Assembly: GCA_018500015.2 (NCBI GenBank)
Contig: JAHBAR020000012.1
Location: 1-53,275 of the forward strand
DNA length: 53,275 nucleotides
Reading direction: 5' to 3'
Origin: Candidatus Kerfeldbacteria bacterium
Lineage (GTDB): Bacteria; Patescibacteriota; Patescibacteriia; UBA9570; XYC2-FULL-38-9
Part shown: positions 7,814 through 15,103 of the stretch, piece by piece
Layout of the letters: every line of letters starts with the position of its first letter
Position numbering within the stretch: position 1 is the first letter of the stretch
Position numbers and translations under genes: made by a program
The notes under the pieces: generated by a model
What the model saw: only the letters and a program-made list of their open reading frames with translations
The model's database searches: none
Told to the model about the DNA's origin: nothing

Positions 7814-8515
7814 ATGGACAAAGATCTCACAGCTCTCATGAACCGTTTGGAAGTCAAATTCACAAACGTCGATTTGTTGCGCCAAGCGTTGGTGCATCGT
7901 TCGTATTTAAACGAACATCGCGACTTTCCACTCGAACACAACGAGCGTCTTGAATTTTTGGGCGACGCTGTGCTTGAGCTTGTGGTCACCGAGCACCTCT
8001 ATGACACGTATCCAAATCCAGAAGGTGAGCTCACCACGTGGCGAGCAAGCTTGGTAAACGCACAAATGTTGGCAATCATTGCAGAGCAGTTGGGAGTTGA
8101 TGATTATCTCTACCTCTCACGCGGTGAGTCAAAAGAAGCTAAGAGCAAAGCGCGTCAAACTATTCTCGCAAACTGCATTGAAGCTATTATCGGAGCAATG
8201 TATTTAGATAAAGACTACGACACCGCGGCAACGTTTATTCATCGCGAAGTTATTTCTAAGTTGCCACATATTTTAAAATACCGCTTGTATCTTGATTCAA
8301 AGAGTCGTTTCCAAGAAATTGCACAAGAAGAAACCGGCATCACTCCAGTGTACCGCGTACTCAGCGAATCAGGCCCCGATCATTTGAAAGAATTTGTGAT
8401 CGGTGTGTACCTTGACCAAGAAAAAGTTGCAGAAGGCATGGGCACCTCAAAACAAGAAGCTCAGATGCGGGCAGCAGAGGCGGCCATTACAGCCAAGGGC
8501 TGGTCAGAAAAATAA
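7814..8515 (+). CDS. rnc: Ribonuclease III
   Basis: RNase III cuts double-stranded RNA during rRNA and mRNA processing. The nuclease domain carries the signature NERLEFLGDA (about residues 43-52, metal-binding E47 and D51) and the second acidic cluster ANCIEAIIGAMYLD, where E124 is kept but the position of E. coli Asp114 is Asn (N121). A C-terminal dsRNA-binding domain runs from about residue 160 (KSRFQEIAQEE...) to the MRAAEAAI helix. 233 residues, normal length. It follows nusB after a 64-nt gap filled by a strong hairpin. No Shine-Dalgarno is visible. Confidence 0.95.
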   Translation: MDKDLTALMNRLEVKFTNVDLLRQALVHRSYLNEHRDFPLEHNERLEFLGDAVLELVVTEHLYDTYPNPEGELTTWRASLVNAQMLAIIAEQLGVDDYLYLSRGESKEAKSKARQTILANCIEAIIGAMYLDKDYDTAATFIHREVISKLPHILKYRLYLDSKSRFQEIAQEETGITPVYRVLSESGPDHLKEFVIGVYLDQEKVAEGMGTSKQEAQMRAAEAAITAKGWSEK

Positions 8516-8520
8516 AGGAA

Positions 8521-8548
8521 AAGAAGCTGGCCGACAGCTTCTTTTTTT
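8521..8548 (+). terminator. Rho-independent terminator after rnc
   Basis: AAGAAGCTG (8521-8529) pairs with CAGCTTCTT (8535-8543) around a 5-nt loop, followed by a T7 run. It lies 5 nt after the rnc stop and just before the smc promoter. Confidence 0.88.
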
Positions 8549-8557
8549 GCGTATTTT

Positions 8558-8573
8558 TGGTATACTTTGAGTC
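8558..8573 (+). promoter_or_regulatory. smc extended -10 promoter, leaderless-type
   Basis: TGG-TATACT (8558-8566) is an extended -10 element. Only 7 nt separate it from the ATG at 8574, so the transcript should start at the start codon. Confidence 0.7.
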
Positions 8574-11267
8574 ATGCGTTTAAACAAGCTTGTCCTTCAA
8601 GGATTCAAATCATTTGCTGACCGAACCGTCTTCGAGTTCACCAAAAATTTTACTGCAGTCGTTGGTCCCAACGGCTCGGGCAAATCAAATATTTCCGACG
8701 CGATCCGTTGGGTGCTCGGCGAGCAAAGCGTGAAGACGCTCCGCGGCAAAGAGTCGACCGATTTAATTTTTGGTGGCTCAGAAAGTTTGAGTAAGCTTGG
8801 CATGGCGCAGGTTGAGCTCTATCTCGATAACTCCGACCATACTGTTCCGGTGGAGTTTGAAGAGATTGTCATCTCACGCAAAATTTTCCGTGATGGAGAG
8901 TCGGAGTACCGAATGAACGGCGCGAAAGTCCGTTTGCAGGATATTATCATGATGCTGGCCAAAGCGCGCTTTGGCCAGAAGTCGTATGCGGTTATCGGAC
9001 AGGGGATGATTACGCAGTTTTTAAACTCCACCCCTCAAGATCGCAAAATATTTTTTGATGAAGCCACAGGCGTTCGCGAATTCCAAATCAAGCGCGACCA
9101 AGCGATTAATAAGCTGATTCGTACAGAGGAGCATTTGGTGCAGTGCGAAACACTCATTACAGAGATTGATCCACATTTGAAGTCACTGACGCGCCAAGTC
9201 AAGCGTTTGGAAAAACGCGCTGAGGTTGAACAACAGTTAAGCGCAATTCAACTCGATTATTTTGGCTCACTCTGGCGCGATCTCGTTGCAGAGCAGCTTG
9301 TGCTTTCTACGCGCGCAAAAGAGATCGGCGTGCAAATTGCTGAAGTCGAAGGTCAGCTCACTGAAGTACAAAAACAGAGTGATATGCTGTCAGCCGGTGC
9401 ATCGCGTGGCGAGCGCTATCAAGAATTGCAGAAAGAATTCAATGCAATTTTGGAAAAAAAGAGCGAGCTGCTGAAAGAGCAGGCGATCATGCGTGGTCGC
9501 TTGGAACTTGAGCACGAAAAACAAGGCAAGCTCAGTTTGTTATGGCTTGAGCGTAAAGAGTCAGAAGTGCAGAAAACTGTTGCTCGTTTTACGCAGGATG
9601 CAGAGTTGCTCAAAGAAGAAGAGCGTCGCGCTGCTGCCGCACTTGATCGCGCTGAGCGCAATTTGAAATCCATCGCTTCTGATTTTCGTGAAGAAGAGAT
9701 GAGTGTGATCCAATTGCGTGAACAAATCGAACGCGAATCGCATGTGCTCACTGTCCCAGAGATTCAAGTGCGCTTGGAAGAGTTGCTCCGTGAACAAGAA
9801 GCGTTTCTCGCTGAGCTGCTCGAGACAAAATCACTCGATGCGTTTCATGATGTTCAGAAAAAAGCGAGAGCTATTACTACGCGTTTTGCAGATTTGTATG
9901 CAACAGTCAGCACCGACACTCGTGATGTCGTTGAAAGTCTGCGTGTGCAGATGCGCCAGAAAGAGCTTTCTATCGAACGCGCTATCGTCGAGCGTGAAGC
10001 AGCGCAAAAAGAGGTGAATACGTTACGCGTGGCTATTGAATCAGCACAAGCCAAAGCGCACTTTGTCCGCGAACAACTTGAGCGTGCGCAGGATGATCTT
10101 TCCCAAGTGGTTGCCGACCTCTCCGAGGCTCGTGCGCAAGAAGAAAATCACGATGCCGAAGCTCAGGCGCGCCAGATTGCTGAATCGGTTGCAGAGTATG
10201 ATAAACAGATTCAGCATTTTGATCGCGAACTTTCCGGCGTTCGTCAATTGATTGATCAATTCAACCAAGAAGAAGAGGCAAAGAAAACACAACTGTTGAA
10301 TTTACAATCTGAAATTCGATCATTCCAACGCAAGCTTACCACATTGCGCCAAGATATGAGCACAGTGGAAGTCAACCGCGCTCGTATTGAGACGCGTCAA
10401 GAAGATGTGAAACGCGAAATTGAGAGGGATGTTGTCGAGAGTGTCCGTGCAACAATCTACACATACACATCTACAGAAGTGGTTGATCGCGTCGCACTCA
10501 GCAATCAAGTGAATAATCTGAAGAAGCAGCTTGAACTCATTGGTAGTGTCGACGAGTCAATTGTGAAAGAATATGAAGAGACAAAGACGCGTTTTGATTT
10601 TCTCACCACGCAAACTACAGATTTACGTTCAGCAATTACTCAGCTTGAGCAGGTTATTGATGAGCTCGACACAACTATTCACGCACAGTTCCAAAAGAAT
10701 TTTAAGAAAATTAACGAACTCTTCGGTCATTACTTTACTGTTCTTTTTAATGGTGGAAAAGCAAAACTTGAATTAATTACCGAAACAGAAAAAGATGAGG
10801 AGCAGGCCGTAGCAAGCAAACCACAGGAAGGTGAGCAGTCGGTTGCTGAAGAAAAAGCGATGGAGTTGATCGGCAAGAAAAAGAAGAAGCAAAAAATTGT
10901 TGCTGGCATTGATGTGCTTGCTTCACCACCAGCTAAGAAAATTGCGCATGTGAATGCTCTCTCTGGTGGCGAGAAGTCGCTTGTGGCTATCGCTCTGCTT
11001 TGTGCAATCATCGCTCACCATCCATCGCCATTTGTTGTGCTCGATGAGGTGGAGGCAGCGCTCGACGAAGAAAATTCTGAGAAGCTCGCAGGTATTATCA
11101 AGACACTCTCCGAATCAACTCAGATCATCATCATTACACACAACCGCGTGACCATGCGCATGGCCGATATTCTCTACGGTGTGACCATGGGTAAAGAAGG
11201 AAAGTCACATGTGCTCAGCGTTGAGCTCAAAGATGCCGAAAAAATAGCAGAGGCTGTGAACTCATAA
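8574..11267 (+). CDS. smc: Chromosome segregation SMC-family ATPase (short)
   Basis: SMC ATPases organise and segregate chromosomes. The N-terminal head has Walker A GPNGSGKSN (about 31-39) and the C-terminal head has the signature LSGGEKS (about 796) and Walker B FVVLDEVEAALDEEN (about 820-834). At 897 residues it is 250-300 shorter than usual. The middle reads as continuous Glu/Gln-rich coiled coil, and the conserved globular hinge with its Gly-rich dimer motif was not found. The C-terminal head has an acidic then Lys-rich insert (around 735-775, including KKKKKQK) before the signature. No ScpA/B gene is near. The stop codon lies in the arm of an inverted repeat. Confidence 0.9.
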   Translation: MRLNKLVLQGFKSFADRTVFEFTKNFTAVVGPNGSGKSNISDAIRWVLGEQSVKTLRGKESTDLIFGGSESLSKLGMAQVELYLDNSDHTVPVEFEEIVISRKIFRDGESEYRMNGAKVRLQDIIMMLAKARFGQKSYAVIGQGMITQFLNSTPQDRKIFFDEATGVREFQIKRDQAINKLIRTEEHLVQCETLITEIDPHLKSLTRQVKRLEKRAEVEQQLSAIQLDYFGSLWRDLVAEQLVLSTRAKEIGVQIAEVEGQLTEVQKQSDMLSAGASRGERYQELQKEFNAILEKKSELLKEQAIMRGRLELEHEKQGKLSLLWLERKESEVQKTVARFTQDAELLKEEERRAAAALDRAERNLKSIASDFREEEMSVIQLREQIERESHVLTVPEIQVRLEELLREQEAFLAELLETKSLDAFHDVQKKARAITTRFADLYATVSTDTRDVVESLRVQMRQKELSIERAIVEREAAQKEVNTLRVAIESAQAKAHFVREQLERAQDDLSQVVADLSEARAQEENHDAEAQARQIAESVAEYDKQIQHFDRELSGVRQLIDQFNQEEEAKKTQLLNLQSEIRSFQRKLTTLRQDMSTVEVNRARIETRQEDVKREIERDVVESVRATIYTYTSTEVVDRVALSNQVNNLKKQLELIGSVDESIVKEYEETKTRFDFLTTQTTDLRSAITQLEQVIDELDTTIHAQFQKNFKKINELFGHYFTVLFNGGKAKLELITETEKDEEQAVASKPQEGEQSVAEEKAMELIGKKKKKQKIVAGIDVLASPPAKKIAHVNALSGGEKSLVAIALLCAIIAHHPSPFVVLDEVEAALDEENSEKLAGIIKTLSESTQIIIITHNRVTMRMADILYGVTMGKEGKSHVLSVELKDAEKIAEAVNS

Positions 11268-11426
11268 ATGGCACACTGTATAAAAAAAGTCCTGGCAAAG
11301 CCAGAGACTTTTTTATACCCTTCGGGCTTGTCCTTCGTCCTCGGGCTCTCTCGACGTAGCGTCCGCTACGCCTCGGTCGCCCTGCGGACTCCAGGACGGC
11401 GCATTGTGCTCATTTCTGAGTTCACA
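11255..11426. repeat. R4 inverted repeat around smc end, with filler
   Basis: TGTGAACTCATAAATG (11255-11270), which includes the last smc codons and its stop, is repeated inverted at 11411-11426 with one mismatch. Between them are a terminator (11279-11317), GTAGC/GCTAC (11356-11369) and CTTCG-rich filler. The layout resembles the gyrA/tpiA junction, where stop codons also lie in the arms. Confidence 0.7.
11279..11317. terminator. Bidirectional terminator between smc and a membrane protein gene
   Basis: TATAAAAAAAGTC (11279-11291) pairs with GACTTTTTTATA (11306-11317), with an inner CTGGC-AAA-GCCAG stem. A-rich and T-rich flanks let it work in both directions between the convergent genes. 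Confidence 0.85.
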
Positions 11427-11433
11427 AATAACA

Positions 11434-12147
11434 CTAACTTTCTTGCTTCTCAAGCAGTGAAAGTCCGAAGTAGGTGAAGACGATAGTGGAGTAGATGACG
11501 ATGAGTTGAGAGACTAAAGCCACGACAACATCTGCGCCAACGTATTGTGCGACAGATTCTGTGATTGACCCCCAAAGCACATTCAGTATGTAGACACCAA
11601 CGTTAAGAAGGATAAGTATGGAGGCGATGTTGAAGAAATATTTTTTTCCAAGCAACATGCTTTCTGAGAGGGAGTTCGCAATTGAAGGGTTGGATCGCAC
11701 AATAATATATGGTGACGCAAATGCAAAGAAGACTGCTGCGATGATTCCTGGCACAATGAATAAAATCATTCCTGTCCCAATAATTGCCCCAGTCATGATG
11801 CTTACCAACAAGGCTTTTGGAAGAATGCGTAGCACACCAGTAGAGGTTGTTCGCATTGATTGAGGCTGATGTATACATACGTAGGTCACTATAATTGCCA
11901 CCAACATGTCCATAAGTATGGAGAGTAAAAACAGGGCCACGTACCATGGATGTTGCTGAATAACAGAAAGAGTTGTGGATGGTTCTGTGCGTATAAGATC
12001 AAAAATCGCGACAATAGATTGCCCATCTAAAAATTGTACAAGGCGTGCAAACGCCGTAAGTACCAGCTGGCTCACAAAAGCTAGAATGAAAAATGTAGCA
12101 AATTGTTGTGTGAAGAGCGTCCATGCTCTATTAAAAAATATTCTCAT
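11434..12147 (-). CDS. Multi-pass membrane protein, unknown function
   Basis: This 237-residue protein has about five or six hydrophobic segments (for example FFILAFVSQLVLTAF near the start, then VALFLLSILMDMLVAIIVTY and MILFIVPGIIAAVFFAFASP). The VPGI..A..F.F..P segment followed by SLSESMLLGKKYF resembles the glycerophosphoryl diester phosphodiesterase-type membrane domain and the DUF975/YciC-like families of integral membrane proteins; no catalytic motif is visible. Start 12147 was chosen because TGC-TACACT sits 6 nt upstream. It is convergent with smc and isolated. Confidence 0.7.
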   Translation of the reverse strand: MRIFFNRAWTLFTQQFATFFILAFVSQLVLTAFARLVQFLDGQSIVAIFDLIRTEPSTTLSVIQQHPWYVALFLLSILMDMLVAIIVTYVCIHQPQSMRTTSTGVLRILPKALLVSIMTGAIIGTGMILFIVPGIIAAVFFAFASPYIIVRSNPSIANSLSESMLLGKKYFFNIASILILLNVGVYILNVLWGSITESVAQYVGADVVVALVSQLIVIYSTIVFTYFGLSLLEKQES

Positions 12148-12153
12148 GGAGCT

Positions 12154-12162
12154 AGTGTAGCA
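12154..12162 (-). promoter_or_regulatory. Extended -10 promoter, leaderless-type, of the membrane protein gene
   Basis: Read on the minus strand, TGC-TACACT (12162-12154) is followed by 6 nt and then the ATG at 12147, the same geometry as truD, uvrC and the DUF2079 gene. Confidence 0.55.
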
Positions 12163-12232
12163 CACATCAGGACGACGACACTTTAGGCGGAATGTTCTTC
12201 TTCTCTCCCTCCCAATGTCAAAAAGTTGTGCA

Positions 12233-12369
12233 GCTCTGGTGCCTGTTCAGGAAACCTGCGGAGCTGAGTGCGAGCTTGGTTCGCTTGAAAAGCGGTTGCA
12301 CCAGTGAGCAAGAGGTGCCGCCTCCCGCAGGAGGAGGCGGACACCGTTTTCCTGACACAGGTACAGAGC
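12233..12369 (-). repeat. R2 structured repeat, copy 2 (minus strand)
   Basis: This is the same conserved blocks as copy 1, in the opposite orientation. Stem 1 is CCGCCTCC/GGAGGCGG, stem 2 has GTGC/GCAC with inner CGCTT/AAGCG, and the outer stem is GCTCTG/CAGAGC with CCTGT/ACAGG. The pairing is kept though the bases differ from copies 1 and 3. It ends 11 nt before the rpsP -35 box. Confidence 0.85.
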
Positions 12370-12380
12370 GAGAGCTGGAG

Positions 12381-12409
12381 TTGACGTACACCCCCTCCTT
12401 TGATATAGT
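12381..12409 (+). promoter_or_regulatory. rpsP promoter
   Basis: TTGACG (12381-12386), a 17-nt spacer and TATAGT (12404-12409) form a near-consensus sigma-70-type promoter. The predicted leader is about 44 nt to the ATG at 12460. The rpoB promoter has the same -10 and spacing. Confidence 0.85.
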
Positions 12410-12459
12410 CTGTTGCGCCATCATCATGCTCACAATTTTGGCACATTAATCGAAATTCC

Positions 12460-12759
12460 ATGTTAGTTATCCGTCTCGCGCGTATTGGTAGAAAAAATAC
12501 CGCACAGTTCCGTGTCATTTTGCAAGAAAAGACACAATCTCCAAAATCTATTGCAAAAGAACAATTGGGTGTATACAACCCACTTGCAAAAGAACGCAAA
12601 GATCAGGTCAAGCTCAATGTTGAACGCATTAAATTCTGGCTTTCAAAAGGTGCTCAACCATCTGAAACCATGCACAACATGCTCGTAGAATTCGGCATCA
12701 CCGAAGGAAAGAAAAAGCGCGTAGTACGTGGCAAGAAGAAAGAAGAGGCAAAAGCCTAA
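12460..12759 (+). CDS. rpsP: Small ribosomal subunit protein bS16
   Basis: bS16 helps assemble the 30S body. The 99-residue protein begins MLVIRLARIGRKNTAQFRVI, close to the family's MVxIRLxRxGxKxxPxYRIV, and contains LGVYNPL and VERIKFWLSKGAQPSETMHNML. A Lys-rich tail follows. It has its own strong promoter and a tight terminator, so it is transcribed alone rather than with rimM-trmD-rplS as in many bacteria. An R2 repeat lies directly upstream of the promoter. Confidence 0.96.
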   Translation: MLVIRLARIGRKNTAQFRVILQEKTQSPKSIAKEQLGVYNPLAKERKDQVKLNVERIKFWLSKGAQPSETMHNMLVEFGITEGKKKRVVRGKKKEEAKA

Positions 12760-12771
12760 GCAATTGAGAGA

Positions 12772-12797
12772 AAAAATACCGCAATCGCGGTATTTTT
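12772..12797. terminator. Bidirectional terminator after rpsP
   Basis: AAAAATACCGC (12772-12782) pairs with GCGGTATTTTT (12787-12797) around a 4-nt loop. It ends rpsP and can also stop the minus-strand operon coming from 15 kb. Confidence 0.88.
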
Positions 12798-12820
12798 GAT
12801 ATGTAGTTATAATGGATGCA

Positions 12821-12860
12821 ATGCGTAGTCGTGGAGTTTGAGCACGACAGCGCATTCTGC
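12821..12860 (-). repeat. Inverted repeat at the end of the O-antigen ligase gene
   Basis: AATGCG with TCGTG on the left pairs with CACGA and CGCATT on the right. It lies 8 nt after the minus-strand stop at 12868. It has no T-run of its own, but the bidirectional rpsP terminator is just beyond. Confidence 0.5.
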
Positions 12861-12867
12861 GAATTTC

Positions 12868-14184
12868 TTAGCCTGAGGACGATGCTTCGGTTAGCGAAAG
12901 TCCGTACACCATCCAGAAGAGTGAAATACCAAACGGGAGCGACCAGAGATAGTGATCAAACCATGAGATGATGAAGAGTGCGAGCAATGCAAGGATGAAT
13001 GGATTTGGAGCGTGGAGATTTTTTTTGAAAAAGAGAATGCATGGTGCGAGTAGGAGTGCGTACCATGCAACTACACCGTACAATCCAATTTCTTGCCAGA
13101 TGAGTAAGGTAACGTTGTGTATGGGTTGGTAGCTATATGCGTCAATTTTTTTTCTATCGTGTGTGTATATGTAGTGTGTAGTTTCGCCAATGCCAATGCC
13201 CAACCAACCGTTATCACGAATAATCGTTTGTGTTTGGTCAAGGAAATCTTTGCGTTCTTCAATAGAGTTCTGTTCTAAGGCCGACGAGGCAAAGAGGCGT
13301 GTATACACAAGGTCGACATGTGTTGATACAAATGCGATTGGCACGAGAAGTAGACACAGCGCCGCGCCAAGCATAAGGCTGTTCCGTACCCTGTTAAAAA
13401 AACAGTAGCCAAGAAAAATAACAGAAGCAATAATAGCACCGATCCACGCTTGACGAGAGAGGGAAACGCAAAGCCCAGCACTTATTAAGATGAGCGACGC
13501 ACCAGCGTATAGACGAGTGTTGCGTGTTTTAGTATATACAAACATCCAGAGCGCGCAGAGCAGTGAAACAACAAGTAAGCCACCGAGCATGTTTGGATGT
13601 CCAAGTGTTCCGTATGCACGCAAGATACGTTCACTTCCAACTTGGATCACTGCGCTACCAATTGTTGCTGGGGCATGGTCGACCATGCCAAAGCCCGGGA
13701 GCGCAACAATCTGTTGAGAAAAAAATTGCACAAGAGCTAGAGAGCTTTGCATAAGCCCAGAAACGATTACTCCCCACATCAGCCAGCTTTTGTGCAGTGT
13801 TGCATATGTACATGCAAGCGCAATCGCTATACCACGCACAGCGAGTGAAAAAACAGCAAAGAAACTCACTGATTGTAGAGAGCTGTTGTTAATAGAAAGG
13901 ATAGCGATGAGTAAAAAAAGCGTTAATCCATAGGCTACAGATCGCGGACCACGAGCTCGAAACTCTCCAATGGTCATGGCACTCGAGAGCAAAAAAAGAG
14001 CAAGGATAATATCGTTTATGAAGAAAGAAAATGTTCCGTACTCAGAGTATTCAACACCGAGCATGCCCGGAAAGATGATGATGCGTGCTTGCCATGGAAG
14101 AAGGATGAGAAAAAGCGCGCCAAAAAAACTTGCGATATCTATGACCGAAAGTTTAGGGAGGTGGAAACGTGATGAGCGCGACAT
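12868..14184 (-). CDS. O-antigen ligase/polymerase-like (Wzy/WaaL) membrane protein
   Basis: This 438-residue protein has about 10-12 transmembrane helices and a large extracytoplasmic loop in the second half (about 290-350) containing NGWLGIGIGETTHY and the Wzy_C-type segment QPIHNVTLLIWQEIGLYGVVAW. The GTLGHPNMLGGLL and LSRQAWIGA stretches are also typical of the O-antigen ligase family, which joins or polymerises undecaprenyl-linked glycans at the cell surface. Its start overlaps the end of the upstream nucleotidyltransferase gene by 46 nt, so they form a two-gene operon. Whether it acts as a ligase or a polymerase cannot be told. Confidence 0.85.
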   Translation of the reverse strand: MSRSSRFHLPKLSVIDIASFFGALFLILLPWQARIIIFPGMLGVEYSEYGTFSFFINDIILALFLLSSAMTIGEFRARGPRSVAYGLTLFLLIAILSINNSSLQSVSFFAVFSLAVRGIAIALACTYATLHKSWLMWGVIVSGLMQSSLALVQFFSQQIVALPGFGMVDHAPATIGSAVIQVGSERILRAYGTLGHPNMLGGLLVVSLLCALWMFVYTKTRNTRLYAGASLILISAGLCVSLSRQAWIGAIIASVIFLGYCFFNRVRNSLMLGAALCLLLVPIAFVSTHVDLVYTRLFASSALEQNSIEERKDFLDQTQTIIRDNGWLGIGIGETTHYIYTHDRKKIDAYSYQPIHNVTLLIWQEIGLYGVVAWYALLLAPCILFFKKNLHAPNPFILALLALFIISWFDHYLWSLPFGISLFWMVYGLSLTEASSSG

Positions 14185-15062
14185 GAATCGTAAAAATGTT
14201 CTCGAACTGACTCTCGTGAATCGTGCGTATGTAACTTTAGAATAGCATCATTTAGCACCACAACGCCAGTTGGTTGCGCCTTGATGATTTCCTCAGGCAT
14301 GTGCTGCATTTGCAGTCGTTTTACAAAGCGCTCGGGAGTAATTTTCTCGAAAAAATGTTTGAGCGTCTCTATGAGTATGGAGAGATGGACGATTCGACGA
14401 GACGTTGGTTGAACATATGGTGTGTGAGTGAAAAAACGTCGCGACCACTTTTGCGCCTTTGCCCATGTGGTAAATAGCTCGGGGTTGTAGAGCGGCATCA
14501 TTTGCATGATCCAAAATGCATAATGGATGTCATCGCTTGCAATACGGTGGGAGCCAAGGTCAGTACATGCATCGGTGATGTAAAATGATGGACAGATCGC
14601 ACGCGCTCTCTCGCATTCGCCCGGGCGGCGTTTTAGAATTTTAAGCAGTGCAGTGGTAAACAGTCGTGCAGTCCACAGATGGTTACGTTTTGCCACAACA
14701 CAGAGATCCGTATCGCTGTTTGTGTGAGCGTTGCCCCAACCAAGCGTGTTGCAGAGCCATACCCCGCGCACTCCGGGCATCATGCTGAGTAAGCGAAAAA
14801 TATTTTTGTCACGTTCAATTTTGGTTTCAGTGAGTATGTAGCTGTTATGACGACGTTCTGCTAGTGTTGTGCGTTGAGTGAGAGTGATGTACCCGTGTGT
14901 AATGGAAAGCGAGGATGATTTTCTAACAATCGTCTCAAGCAACGGAATCGTGACTTCATCTTCAGTGTAGAGTAGATAGCGATAGAGCTCAGTAAACGTT
15001 GGAGCAAAATCGCACGTGTCGAGATAGATCAGTGTTTGATGAATAGCTGTGTTCAGCGTCAT
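14139..15062 (-). CDS. Nucleotidyltransferase-fold protein
   Basis: This 307-residue protein has an N-terminal helical part with winged-helix character (about 1-75) and then a pol-beta-type nucleotidyltransferase core. The motif LGWGNAHTNSDTDLCVVA (about 108-125) carries the SDxDL metal-binding pair. The rest is helical. It could modify a small molecule, protein or RNA; the substrate is unknown. It is divergent from galE and overlaps the downstream O-antigen-ligase-like gene, hinting at an envelope role but not proving it. Confidence 0.75.
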   Translation of the reverse strand: MTLNTAIHQTLIYLDTCDFAPTFTELYRYLLYTEDEVTIPLLETIVRKSSSLSITHGYITLTQRTTLAERRHNSYILTETKIERDKNIFRLLSMMPGVRGVWLCNTLGWGNAHTNSDTDLCVVAKRNHLWTARLFTTALLKILKRRPGECERARAICPSFYITDACTDLGSHRIASDDIHYAFWIMQMMPLYNPELFTTWAKAQKWSRRFFTHTPYVQPTSRRIVHLSILIETLKHFFEKITPERFVKRLQMQHMPEEIIKAQPTGVVVLNDAILKLHTHDSRESVREHFYDSCRAHHVSTSLNFRS

Positions 15063-15067
15063 ACCAA

Positions 15068-15097
15068 TTGTGATGTTGTGTAGTATTCTGTATTATA
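15068..15097. promoter_or_regulatory. Divergent promoter sharing one -10 element (galE and nucleotidyltransferase)
   Basis: Plus strand: TTGTGA (15068-15073), a 17-nt spacer and TATTAT (15091-15096), then 7 nt to the galE ATG (leaderless geometry). Minus strand: TATAAT (15097-15092) lies 29 nt before the nucleotidyltransferase ATG. The two -10 boxes overlap almost completely, as in symmetric bidirectional promoters. Confidence 0.6.
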
Positions 15098-15103
15098 GAG
15101 CGC

